Assembly: GCF_027942865.1 (NCBI RefSeq)
Contig: NC_134509.1
Location: 8,346,254 to 8,410,253 of the forward strand
Length of the DNA: 64,000 nt
Reading direction: 5' to 3'
Source: Odontesthes bonariensis
Taxonomy: Eukaryota; Chordata; Actinopteri; Atheriniformes; Atherinopsidae
Under the pieces are notes generated by a model. The model saw only the letters and a list, made by a program, of their open reading frames with translations, searched no databases and was not told where the DNA came from. A program made the translations under genes and the position numbers. Below, piece by piece: positions 26,310 through 38,928 of this stretch; the stretch's first letter is position 1; each line of letters opens with the position of its first letter.

Positions 26310-29145
26310 TATATTGAATTTCTAACCTATTCTTTTCCTCTTTTCAAAGTAAAATGTATTTTGTTTAACCTCTACTAAATAAATGAAAAGTAATAATCAT
26401 ATGTAAAACAAAATCATATTTAGGTATGTCTTCATATAATACCCTTGGGGACAAATAATTTGATATATACGGAAACATAACTTACAATACTAGTGCTGAC
26501 TTGTCGTGGACAGTATCTGACGCTCGTCCCTTAGGATTTTCAAGAGTCCAAAGGGTTCAACTCAGAAGCACATCAACCTGAGAAAGACACAGAGAGAAAG
26601 CAATGGATCATTTTTGTTCGTGAGCTTTTTTTTGTGGGTGTGTGCACATGAGATACTTTCAATTCTGAAACATTGAACTGTCAGTGAAGCCCAGACATGC
26701 TGACAGGTGGTGCACACAGGCTTTCTCATACCTTTGTAATTGAAAGCTGTCACTCTGGGACTTTTTCCTCCACAGGGATTTGCACTTGGCTACGGCTCCA
26801 GGACTTCTCAGCTCATTGATATTACCCCCCACCTCTGACTCTCTGTTACTGAAGTACATCCTACACCCCTCCGGATGCCTCCCTTGTAAATTCCCACAGT
26901 GCACACCTGCAAATAAATTCCTCAACTGTAAAAAAAAAACAAAAAAAAAAAACTAAACACTGCACCTCTGCAGATTAATAATGAGAGCATGGGTGACTCC
27001 TGAAATTAATATTTCAGTCTCCAGTTCACTCGAGACTGACAGCATCAATCTAATTGGCAGTTGTTATACTTTGCCTTGCTCCGGTTGTTGTGGCTTGAAA
27101 GTAATGGTTAAGTGGAGACAGCTGAAACTGAACCGCTTTTATTTCGTGACAAGTCTCACAATTTTTTTTATATCAAAAGCTTCTCCCTCCCTACTTGATG
27201 TTCTGCCTTGGCAATGACAAAATAATAAGGAATAACCTTATTTACAACCTAGGAGGAGGGGGGGGGGTTAATGCAATCTGCAAATTGTTCGTTGTCTATG
27301 TTAATTGAATAATTACATTAAAGAACACAACAAACAGACAAAGAAAAACAAACAGACTGTTAAAGGGGAAAAAGGCTGAGAGGATTTCATTGTCTGAAAG
27401 AGTGGCTTGGACTGATCTACATGCTTTTCCAGCAAGTGAGCCTCAGTGGAATTATAGGATCATGTAACCAGTTCTCAGCCCAAAGTTGCCACAGACTGTC
27501 ACGAGTCCACTGCATCACTGTTGAACTCAGAGGGTACCTTTACTTTGTGCAGGGCTTTCTGAGCTGGTAACGTAACAGACTCGGGAAAACAACACCATGG
27601 AAATATGAAACATCTCGGCAAAGATTTTCACAATAAAGTGTGTTTTATTGTGCATTTTAATGCCAAAATAAGTATAGACACTCATGATTTTCATGACAGG
27701 AAACTTCCTGTCAGATATCTTTCCCCGTTCAAACCTCCCTGTGTGGTCATTGTTATTTGTTGATGACCCAGCACTGTAGAATTATGTTTTCCTGTTGAGA
27801 TTTACTATTGGCGCACCAGTGTGTCATTTGTCACCGCAGAAGGATAACTGGCAATATGCAGCTGAAGCCCAGTTCCCTGTGCGTGATGACAAACAGGTAT
27901 CCCGAGCACTGAAACCTGACTCGAGAGGCTCTTGACAAAGCGAAGGTATTTGACAAGTTGGGAATGAGAATGTGTTGGCTCATTCAGACAGCAGGACCAG
28001 GGTATGAGGTAGGGAGTGGCAGAGGAAATCTTGTACTTACTGAGCTCCACAACATAGCACCTTATCAAGAGGGAGAAAGAACAATAATTGACAGACAGGA
28101 AGGTGACTTTAGGTATATGGTTTCACATAACTAAGATGTACTATTTTTGAGTTATTGTGGTAGCAGAAGGGTTGTGCATATGGCAGTCTGAAGCAGGATT
28201 GCTGACTCTGGGAAAATGTCTTGATTGTGGAATCCCATTTGTGTTTCCATTCCTGATTCAAAAGGTCCAGCAGCACTGTCAAAGCAAAAGTCCGGCTGCA
28301 TGTTCTGCCAAAAGAATTATGAGTGGGCAGACGGCAGTGAGGATGCTGGCATCATGGATGAGACAGATAGCACGACAGAGCAAGAACCATTCCTTGTATG
28401 GATCAGCTAAGACAAGATGGTGGGTGGGAAAGTGAGTTATTGGACTGTTTCTGTGCTGATAAATAAAACATGTAGCTAAAAGACAAAATCTGTTCTTTTT
28501 GTGTATTTGTTCTTTTGCCCATTTTTCTTCTTTTCAAATATCTTACGACCCAGTGTTCTTTGTGATATATTCCATAAGTGCAGCTGACACCCAGAAGATT
28601 GGTCCGAACGTTTTGGGATCGGTGACTATTTAACATCCAAATCACAAATGCATGCTCCATACATCCACTTGGCTTAAACTTCTATGTATTCAACAGTTTT
28701 TTTTTACTCTACTCAAGGTCCTCATGAGTTCACGTGAAATCATTACTTTAGAAGAGCTGGAACGGTGCTTCTAATTTTAGAAATGTATTTCAAAAGCTCA
28801 TTTTTTATGTTCTGTACTTGCATTAAAGCCTCCCCGGACCCTGACTCCGACACAAGTGCTTTCTCAAAAGAATGGGCTGTCCAGGAAATTCTTGGGCCAT
28901 CTTTTTTCTTCCCCCATTTATGGGTGGACAGGGTTAGTGGCCTATATGAATGGGTTAATGTGCAGTTGTTCAGTATGTTATCAATGCATTGTACGCTCAG
29001 TGACACTTTTAATTTATTTTTCATATAGATATCACTGAAAACTATCTCAAGTTCAAATGTAGGGCAACTGGTTTGATCAAGCATGACAAAAATCTTCAAC
29101 CAGGAAAGGTTCTTTTACTAAAAATTCCTCTACCCTGAAATGTAT
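26310..29145. other. Gene-free stretch
   Basis: Unique sequence with poly(A)-rich patches near 26930-26955 and a G-run near 27257-27267. I recognised no exon or mobile element. Confidence 0.5.
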
Positions 29146-29149
29146 TTAA

Positions 29150-29957
29150 CCTTGTAGCACCCACAGTTGCAGATGTGCAACAAGCTTTTTATTTATTTAC
29201 ATTATTTATTTAAATTATATTTTTATTTATATTTTTATTTACATTACATTATTTGATTTTTTTTAAATTTACATACATTATTTACATTAATGTGTAATAT
29301 TTTTTTACATTACATTTTATGTGCCGACAGTTGTCACAGCAATCATTTTCTTGGGTCAGTGAATTACACTCTGCTTTGCGGTGGTCTGTTCTAGTTCGTT
29401 CTGGTCTCGTTTGGTGTGGTCTGCTTTGTCCACCTTTCACAGCGGTAATGGGAGATCAGGTCTCCAAATTGTATTATTATGATTATTTTTTTGCATTTTT
29501 TTATTAGCTTCATGTGCACATTTTTTTATTTACATTACATTTTTATTTACATTACATTTTTTGCATTTTATATGTGCTTCACTTTTACACAACATAGATC
29601 TGTGAAATCTGTTTGATTTGTTGTCGAATGGAAAGTTTATGATGGTCACGTTCCGCACTTTGTATTAAGAATCTTCAATAAAGGTCTATTATATACATTT
29701 TATTGTGGTAGCAGCAGTTACTGGTGAACTTTCACTATACTTTTTTTGCCAAACGATCTGCAGAGAATGACTTGGTTTTGTGAACAAAATTAATCAGGAA
29801 AGCCCACAGTTGCAAATATGCAACATTGCCTAAAATGATCAAAAATAGCCCAATTCCAAAAATTTCAAAAATATTGGTTTATTCCCACCCAAAAAGATGC
29901 AAAAAAAGCCAAAATGATTTTTTTCAACGATTATTCATATGCTTGGGTGCTACAAGG
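29150..29957. mobile_element. TTAA-flanked piggyBac-like MITE, 808 bp
   Basis: TTAA occurs directly outside both ends (29146-29149 and 29958-29961). The left end starts CCTTGTAGCACCCA and the right end finishes TGGGTGCTACAAGG, a perfect 14-bp terminal inverted repeat. Inside, CCCACAGTTGCARATRTGCAAC occurs once near each end in direct orientation. The middle is AT-rich with repeated TTATTTACATTAC units. A CCYT-type end plus TTAA is the piggyBac hallmark. No transposase is present. Confidence 0.88.
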
Positions 29958-30141
29958 TTAATATAAAAGGTAATAAAAAGTATTATTAGTATTAGTATTA
30001 TTTGTATTATCTTATTTTTGTTGTGTTAACCTGGAACAAACAACAAAACAATATATATTCTACTTAAAGTATTAAACCACATGAAGAAACTTACAATGCC
30101 AAAAAGAGAAAAAAAGGAAGAAAAATAAAACATAATTATTT

Positions 30142-30257
30142 CCATCCATCCATCCATCCATTTTCTATACCTTCTTAATTCAATTTAGGGTCGCAGGGGG
30201 GCTGGAGCCTATCCCAGCTGATATTATGTGAGAGGTGGGGTACGCCCTGGACAGGTC
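30142..30257 (-). repeat. 5'-truncated short-repeat copy with perfect 16-bp TSD
   Basis: The copy begins at a (CCAT)n run (its 3' tail, read on the minus strand) and extends through 'gctggagcctatcccagctg' to 'ccctggacagg', where it is truncated. Identical 16-bp flanks, TAAAACATAATTATTT, lie at 30126-30141 and 30258-30273. This pattern is that of LINE-driven retroposition. Confidence 0.85.
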
Positions 30258-30279
30258 TAAAACATAATTATTTGGCATC

Positions 30280-30641
30280 TTCGATCAATGATGGAAACAG
30301 TGCAGAATAGTATAGAAAAGATTGTTTCTTCTCCAAAATGTATTGAAATAATATCAGCAATAGAATGTAATTATTTCAGAAGGAAGCAAAAATTCGGAGC
30401 AGATAGAGGACGGTGAGCCACAAAGGAGGCAAAAAAAGAGACACACGTTGAGCATCCAGATGAGTCAGGGGAAGACAACATTTGACCTTCCAAGTAGAAA
30501 GAAAGCAACACATTCTAACAGGTTCCGAACAGTGAACTTCAGAAAGCCTCGTCATAGAAGCAGATGAGTCAGTGGAAGATGGTGTGGAACCTTCTTTCCA
30601 AAAATAACAGAGATAATGAACTTCCAAAACCAAATACACAT

Positions 30642-30705
<64 letters not shown>

Positions 30706-33600
30706 TTAACAATTGTTTCAAAGATGGAATTCCGAATTAATGGATGTGATACATTTATGTACATCTTTACACCTGAAAGCCTGCAACGTCGTCCATAACA
30801 AGGTCTGTGTTTATGTTACAATGTGTTTGATTCACTTGGGTTTGGTTTCACACTGAATAGCTTGGGACACATACTTGTGCACTGTTGTTAAGTGTTTGAT
30901 CTCTAACATTATAGATAAGATAACATTGATTTGATTAGGTACCATGTATTTCTGTGTCAGGGAGAGAAAACATTTTATTGAATGGAGAAAAATAATTGAA
31001 CGGGATCCTTTTAAATTAGGAGGAGTAGCCCGCAGCACCAATTCCAAATATGCAATATTTAAGGTTAGTTTGAATTTGCCAAATAAACGTCCACATCGTA
31101 CGAAATGGGGACCAATGCTGACAAGCAAGGAGAGTATTATAAAGAGGGGGGGGGATTATAAAGGCTTGTGCCAGAAATATGAAATAAACCTGGTCTCCTT
31201 TCAGTAGATGCTCTTTCCGGTTATGGCAGAAAATGCGCTGTAACTTCCTGTGAATGGTAAGAAAGTCTGAACAATCCTTAAATTGTTTTCATTGTAAATT
31301 GTTTGCTGTTTGGATGATGGTCCAGGGTATTTTTCAGATATTATTTTGGTCCGAATCAAACTGGAAAGTCCGACACAAAAAGGGAGATGTGAAAACACCC
31401 TTAATATGAAACATGAAAAACACGTTTTTGCTTTTAATTCAAAGATTTTGAAAGCAAAGAGAAGTTTCTTTTCCCCGTACAGTCTATAGTCCTAATTTTA
31501 ACTGTGTTGATGAACACTGAGTTGATAAAAGAGTTGATCACAGGGCCGGGTAGAGCCGATCAGCTTGGGTTTCTTTTAAGCTTCGTCTCTTGCTGTACTT
31601 CCACTTCCTCCACCACATCCACGAGCATCAGACGATGCCAAGGACCAGAGGCCTTTCTCAAAGCTGACTTGTGTTAGAAAAAAATTCCTCTTGTAAGTTA
31701 TGAAGATCATCGCATGAATCAATTAACATAGGGGAGAAAAAGAACAACCAGCATTAACTATTCATGTATTTGGATAACTGGGAATATATCACAAAAAGTG
31801 GATGTTTGAATCCAACGGAACATTTTCTTTCCATATGATTTTATTTAGTATATATTATAAATGCTTTTGATTTGTTTTTACTTATCTAGATGGGCGAGAA
31901 AACAGCACAGAACAGAGAAGGCATGAATCACTGTCATGTCCAATTTTCATCTTTTTTCTTTCTTTCTGGAGTAGGAAAAGCTTTCAGACTCCCATCTGGG
32001 TAAAAGACGACTGTGCTCCATACAAATGTCAACTCATAGTAAATTACCGAGTGCTCATAATAAGATAAGAGCCCATTAGCAGGAGGTCCTAGACATAAGT
32101 CCATGTATGTTGAAAACTCCTTTTGCATTTCTATGAATTGAATTTACTGTATCTTTTTAATTCAAATTTGTTTGGAACAAATAATCACCAAAGAGGAGAT
32201 GAAAACAACATCTGAAGATTCCTGTCAGTGTGATGGTCCATGCATTCTGACGTGGGATTCTTCTGGTTTTAAATCATGTTTCAATTTTGTTACCATTCCT
32301 TTTGTGAAATTTTTATTTCCATGTCCTGTGCTCTTTTTTCTCTTTTTTTTTATATACAATTGGGAAAGATGAAAAAATAGTGATGTGGCAACAATTTTTT
32401 TTCCTGGTAGTCAGGAGGGGCTTTTTCTTGTGTGCATTCTGTTTAGTTTTTGCTTCCTGTTCTTGTTTCTCACCAGGTTTCAGTTGCTGACTGCCACACA
32501 TCTGTGTTATGTCAATCATTACCTCTTTAAGTATTTATACATCAGGGTTTTATTTATTCATCTATCTATTTGTTGCAAGTTTGTTCTTGCTTGTCTTTGT
32601 GATTTCTGCTTCATACCAAGTCAAATGTGGTGTCTTTCTGTTTCTGTTCCACAGTTTTTACTTTTAGATTCCCTGCCTGTGCAGTGCTACATTCATATAT
32701 TGGACACATTAAGTCATATCATAGCAGAAGTGCTCTGTTTATAATTAGTTCACGGTACACTAGTCACTTACAAGGGGCCAATACTCACATTGTGCTCCCT
32801 CTCTGCACAGATTTGTTTTTACTTACATGTCTTGTCATGTAACTTTAAGTCAATTTACTTTTAATTAAGTCTGGGCCATTATGCAGAATTCATTTGTGTG
32901 TAAAGGTGATGCTTGGTCTTACGGGTCACAAATCAAAAAATGGCTGCTTCTCATGGAGGAACAAAAATATGCTTTCTTGTCAAAGAAAACGATTGTCTTC
33001 TTTCTTTTGCAAACTTGAGACATGAGCTTCCGAGCATTGGAAACAGAGCTTGCCAGCTATTTCTTCAACTCCGCAGGAGAGGAGGAAACAAAGCTCTGCG
33101 AATGAATTTTTTGAGGCCTGAGAGTCCTGTGGCGAAAAAAATCAGTATCACAGTCACGGATCTTTTCTCTCGTTCTCACCCCACATGTAAGAAAAATCAC
33201 TTAGTGGTAGTTGTACAGTTAGGGTTTTGTTTTGAGAAATTCTCACGTGTTCCAACTAAAATCAAGTTGTATGTATGAAACCTGCTTATTTTAGTTGCAA
33301 CACCAAAAACTAAGTATTAAAAAAAAACCTGGATGTATTTCAGTGGCACACTTCATCACATACTAAGTCTGAATTGAAATTTTAGTGGAGACTGACGGGA
33401 TTAATGTTGCTTACATTAGCGAAACCAAATTAAATTAACAACTAAATATGACAACTATATTGCATATTGTGGGAAAAACTGCATTTATTTTCTTGTGTAG
33501 GATGTGAACGATGACACAAATGTTATACGCACTGCTTTAATGAAAAGAAAAATCACATAAAGGTGAAAGTAACAAGTAAGCTAACAGCCTACTTTATTTA
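30280..33600. other. Gene-free stretch with one long microsatellite
   Basis: A (TG)n run occupies about 30647-30698. The remainder is AT-rich unique sequence. Frames of up to about 120 codons (32385-32744, 32913-33278) show no motifs or splice context. Confidence 0.55.
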
Positions 33601-33604
33601 ACTC

Positions 33605-34118
33605 ATATGCAGAGGTCTGTTTGTGCCCAATTGAGAAGTGGTATCTTGCCTCTGGCGGTTGAAACTGGACGTTTCCATGCAATCCCAGAGGAGAACAGAA
33701 AGTGTCACCTGTGTGACTTAAATGAGGTGGAAAATGAGATGCATTTTGTGTTTTACTGTCCTTTTTACCATGAAGTTAGACTTAAGCTCTTCCTTAAATT
33801 GACCTTGGAATGTCATGATTTATTTTCTATGTCCGATGAGTGCAGACTTACATATTTGTTTAGCGAGAAGGTGTTTTATTTAGCCCAATATGTGTTGGAA
33901 GCTTACCAACAGCGCAGGAGCGCGCTTTATGTTTGAGTGGGGTTGTTGTTTACTGAGGACTGTATACGCTGGATTATCAATTATGAAGATGTTCTTTTGA
34001 CTATTGCTTTTTGTTGTTTGTGGTGTGTCTTGTAAGCCCATGCGGGCTGGGCACCTTTTTGGTGTATGACACCGTTTAATAAAATAAACAAAACAAACAA
34101 ACAAACAAACAAACATAT
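33605..34118 (+). mobile_element. 5'-truncated LINE, C-terminal zinc-finger-like end and (CAAA)n tail
   Basis: An open frame ending at 33936 encodes the C-terminus of a LINE polyprotein. It contains VCAQLRSGILPLAVETGRF, then a CHLC...ENEMHFVFYCPFY segment, a CCHC-like motif usual after the reverse transcriptase in several non-LTR clades. A 3' UTR follows with 'cccatgcgggctgggcacc', a TTTAATAAAATAAA signal and a (CAAA)n tail to about 34113. The short CATATG flanks at 33604 and 34114 may be part of a target duplication. The clade is not certain. Confidence 0.75.
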
Positions 34119-34491
34119 GAGCTTCCACTAACAGTGGGCAGCAATAAAAGGCTGGAAAACATGATACACCATCATATATGACAGCCTTGGTTTTGATTCA
34201 ACATCTCCTTCTGTTAATCATTTTCCAACTGACACCTAAGAGCTTTTAGTATTTTGATGTGAACAAAGTTACCTAGAAGGATGAGTTCTGCATTACCTCC
34301 CGAAGAGATGACGATGGTGACTACAGCGGTGCTCTGATAGGAAAGAAGTTGGGGGTCTTCATGCTTCAAGCACAAGTCAAGCTCACTATCCTTCTTTTTT
34401 CACTATCAGCTTTTCAAATATTAATAACAACAAATAATTCATCATAAGACGTTTCAGTGAATCCAAGTGAAACAAACTGAGGGAATAAATT

Positions 34492-34755
34492 CATCCATCC
34501 ATTTCCTACAGCAGCTTAATCCAATTTAGGGTGGCAGAGGTGCTGGAGCCTATCCCAGCTGTCATCGGGCGAGAGGCAGGGTACACCATGGACAGGTCGC
34601 CGGTCCATCACAGGGCAAAATGAGACAAACAACCATTCACACTCACTGCTACAATTTTGAGACACCAATTAACCTAACATGAATGTTTTTGGATGATGGG
34701 AGGAAGCCGGAGTACCCGGGGAGAACCCACTCATACACGGGAAGAACATGCATGT
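34492..34755 (-). repeat. Truncated copy of the tRNA-SINE-like short repeat
   Basis: The copy runs from ATCCATCCATTTCCTA through GGAGCCTATCCCAGCTGTCA, ACAGGTCGCCGGTCCATCAC and GAGGAAGCCGGAGTACCCGG to 'gggaagaacatgca', where the tRNA-like head is missing. It is the best-preserved copy in the window over the middle section. Confidence 0.75.
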
Positions 34756-34759
34756 GTTA

Positions 34760-36115
34760 GCTTGATGTTGATAAAACACATCGACTACAAATCATTTTAT
34801 CAAAGCCTTTTTTGCATATATAAAGAGGAGCTTAGGTCTGTTCTGTTAAAGTCAGAATTGAAATGCGTTGTTGTTAAAACTACTCAACACTACAATTATG
34901 TTATTAAAGCATGGAGAGTTAAGAAGAAAAAAAGATGAATTCAAACACATATCGGAGCCCTTTTTCATATGTAGGATCATTTAGGATATTACATATGTTT
35001 TTTTCTGCCATACATGTGTTTGCACCCCTTATACACTATAAAAACGCAAATGTAAAATAACAGTAAAAAGCAGCAACACCAATATTTAACTGTTAGAGTG
35101 GATTTACTACATCATTACGTTCTGTCACTGCGTTTCGGCTCACAATATATAAACACAGGATAACAGTAGGTTTTCTGTCATTTTAGTGTAAACATCACAG
35201 CATCTACCAACATTGTTTAGATTAGATAATAAGATAAGCTTTTATATATATTTTAGATTTCAAACTATCAAAGAATTGAGTAAAAAAAAAAATCAAAATA
35301 AAGGCAAAAGGTCACTATAATGTTGCTACAAGGAACACATTTACAATTAAATATCAATTCAATAACTCCTGAGCTTCATACTGTAACCGTGCCCTTTATC
35401 ACTTTGTGGTTTGAAACCAGCTCGTTTGTAGATACGTCTATAAAGGATCAACTTTTTTCTTTTTTCTGCTTCTCAATTTTGGGTTTACTCGTCCACAGAC
35501 TGACAAATCAAACGTATCTCTTTGTGTAACAATGGGCCTCTCAACAATCCAAGGACTCATTATGCTCACAGTATCTGTTAGTGAGAGTGGGCAGAGCCTG
35601 CTTTTCAGAAAATGCTTCAAATGCCTATAAATTTCAGTTATCTGTAGCATTCACATTTGAGCGATGTGAATTTAACAGTACCCCACAATTAACATGAAAT
35701 ACAAAAAGACAGTGGTGTAGATTTACCATAAATTTACAGCCACTTGGTACGCTGTACCTCAAACCAAAAATTTTAAAACCTCAAGTCTGCCTGAAGTTGA
35801 TACTTGTGACCTAAATATATATAAATGTAATCTATCCATGTTGCTTGACTAAAAACTTAATCATTGATTTAGAATGGACGTAAAATTACTCAAAGCACAC
35901 AACGCAATGATGTGAATTATTGAAGATTATTTCCCCTCAATACAGGGAGTGGTATAAATGCATCATATTGGATGTTATTACACTTTATGAATTCCTGTAT
36001 TACAGAAGTGTCACATCTTACTTTCATCATTAAATACCTAAAAAAAAAAAAAAATCATGACAATGTCCATTTTAATTCTTCGAAGCATCATCAGCACATT
36101 CAAAGCATCACTGCA
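34760..36115. other. Gene-free AT-rich stretch
   Basis: Unique AT-rich DNA with short A and T runs. I see no exon and no classifiable repeat. Confidence 0.5.
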
Positions 36116-36119
36116 GAAA

Positions 36120-37290
36120 CAAGCAATCTTTTGCTCTTTGGCTCCCCCTACAGTTGTGGGCTGTAACGCCCCTGACGTAAAAGCAAACCTCCGTGTGAGC
36201 CCTGCACATCCACACCTATACTCGTGAATTTGTTGTTATGCTTTAGAGGCTGACAAAAGACACAATCAGAAGCCGCCAAACACGTCAAGAGATAAGGAAC
36301 AAAACAAAACAAGTTCAATATTCCAGTTTATATGTAATATAGTTTGGGTTTTCTGATTTATGTTTTGAAGGACCTGAATGTGGTGTATGTGTGTAATCTA
36401 TGCATGTCATATGTAACACACATTCTATCTGTTAGTATGTGGCACTGAAATGTATACAGAGAACATTTTGAAAGGCTTTAAAATTCTATGATTTTGGTCT
36501 GAAATTTGCAAAAACTGAAAGGTTCTGCATGAGAAGAACTTATTCCCATGTTAGTCTGAAACAGAACTGATGTGCTAACTGAGGCCTCATCTGTAAGGCA
36601 ACATGTGATAACAACAAAGAAATAACTTAAATTTTATAACATAACATGGACAAACCCACTGGAGGAGGATCGGGCACACCCCACCTGAGGAGCAGCATGC
36701 GCCCACAGGGAAGACGGCATACTAACAAACAATAAAGTAGGGTGGGGGGTGCAGGGAAAACAGACAACAAATTCCACAACTCCTAACAGAAAGAGCCAAG
36801 GAAATCAAACATGACAGAACAAGAGAGCTAATAACTTTTCACTTACAATAGCAACAATAAAGCTAACTCTGCATTTTGTTTTTTTCTCTGAGATCTCTCC
36901 GGCAGTGAAAATCCATCCGGAAGTTTATTCTTGTCCCATGTCTTGCTCTTCTTCCTCATTTCCTTTCATTCTTGGATATACTTGCTGTTCTTATTTTTTT
37001 TTCCTTTGGAACTTTACTTGTAATGACAACAGTATCTTTTTCTTTTTAAACTTTATTGATTATAATGAAAGTGTATTTTTGCCTACAAGTAGCTGCTGAC
37101 GCATGACTTGGTACCACGAAATCGAAGCTCTGAAATGTAGTATGTGTTTATGGTATCTATCTCAGTGCTCCAAGGCAGTGTCGGGCCTGAGAATGTGAAT
37201 TACAAAGGCTGGTGTACTTCAAAACAACTCAAGTCAGAAGCACATAGTTTTGAGGTCCAAAGCCTCTCTTGAGTTGGTTGAAAGAAACAC
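36120..37290. repeat. Diverged dispersed repeat, copy B (pairs with 11340-12105)
   Basis: This is the second copy of the repeat at 11340-12105, in the same orientation. The first half ends near a block shared with 'cttcatctgtgag' (about 36585). The second half resumes at about 37101 (CATGACTTGGTACCA). Roughly 480 bases between them (about 36600-37080) are absent from copy A and so are either an insertion here or a deletion there. The family is unknown to me. Confidence 0.6.
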
Positions 37291-37299
37291 TGATTAAAC

Positions 37300-38925
37300 T
37301 CATGCACAGCTGATGTTAGATTTGCATGATTTGCTGACTCCTTTGCTTGTCCTTCCTTTGTTCACCAGCTCATCATTACATTATCAGTAACTTTAAGCTG
37401 CTTTAAAGTATATTTGTCAAATCACTTTCTCCAAACCAGGAATGTGTATGTTTACCACTCTCTGATTTACACTGGACATTTGATAAAAATGCAGATTTTT
37501 ATTTTGGGCACATAGAACAAAGAACCTACACATACCGAGTTTGTCCCGAGTATTGTTGGTCAAGGATGGAGAAAATTTGCGTAATGATACATGAGTACAA
37601 ACAGTCTCTCACACACACGCCAGAGATCACACTGATATGTTCTAAAGCTCTTGATAGGGAGGTACAGAAACAGATGGAGGATAGTCTTTGAAGACAATAT
37701 GGGGTGTAAATGGAAATATTCTGCAAATGTTATAAACTTGCACACACACACACACTCCTACTCAAATGTTTATATGTGTGTAGAGTTGCTAATAATATAC
37801 TTTATGTTCCAATGCGTTGTGGGGTGTGCATTTAAGGAACTGAGGGTGCAATTTTTTTTCTTTTTTCTTTTTTTTTCATGGTAAGAAAATACTTGAAGAA
37901 AGTGTCCTCCAATTCAATATTCATAGCAATGGCTCGACATGAAAATGTTTTGTATAAGTTCCCTTTTCAAAGCATGTTTTCTGTCAAATCTGATTCAACC
38001 GGCCTCCAGTCTTGATGCTGCAGATGCATTTTTTTTTTTTTTTTTTAATAAAATCAAATGTTGTGCAAAAGTACTTCAGATCTGAACCAAAGCATTCAGT
38101 GTCTTTAATCTGACAGAAAACTGAAAGAGACACGCACAGCGAACACAGAAATCCAGTGGTATAAAGGGCTGATGAACTTTGCTCCACAAAGCGACTGAAT
38201 TCACAAAGAAAAGCCTCTGACGGCATCTTCAAGCCAATCAAACTAAAAGCGAAAGCAATGAAACACTTAATGTTAACATCTGAGGAGTTCTGAGGTTGAA
38301 ACGACTTCCTCTTCAATTTCTTGGATAAAACAAAGAAACTTTCTGGATTTTGCTTTCTGTCTGCACGTGAGAGCTCGTGCATGCAAAGCAGTTGAGCATA
38401 TACTTGGAAGAAATGTTTTCTATTCCCTTTCTTCAACTTGAGCTGAATGCCAGCCCTGTTCTACGACACACACCTTGCTGCTGCTGGGTGCTTATCTGTC
38501 TTTTTTATCTTTGGCGACTGGGTAAAACCGTGGTCCTATCTCACTTCTTCTCTCACGCTATTACCCAGTGGTGTAGGCTGCCTTCCCTCCTCAGTCAGCA
38601 AAGTCCAACCTCAGTAAGATGAAGAGATGCAGCTGCCCAAATGATTTGAGCTGCGATTCACCAGCGTCAGTCTCCCATACAGCACGTGCAGACAAGTGAG
38701 ATTAAAACATGTTTATTGATCAATGGACAATAGAGTTTTTAGGGCAGTCATGGCTGAAGGTGCAACGTTTGAATAGAATTGCAGTCAGCTCCTTGAGAGA
38801 GCGGATTTCCTCCTTGAAAGATGCCTGAGGATAGCAATGGGCTTAAAGATACTACAAGCCCAAAGAACTTGTCCAGACACTCTAGAGGGGCAGAGTTTTC
38901 ACCAGTGCAATCACAGTGATAGCTG
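37300..38925. other. Gene-free stretch
   Basis: Unique sequence with a short CA run (37740-37755) and T-runs. A 150-codon minus-strand frame (37984-38436) is lysine- and cysteine-rich, ends in a poly-K stretch produced by a T-homopolymer, and has no family features, so I treat it as chance. Confidence 0.5.
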
Positions 38926-38928
38926 ACA

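Noticed and set aside
37984..38436. 150-codon minus-strand frame
   Set aside because: Its C-terminal lysine run comes from a T-homopolymer, and it has no recognisable domain.
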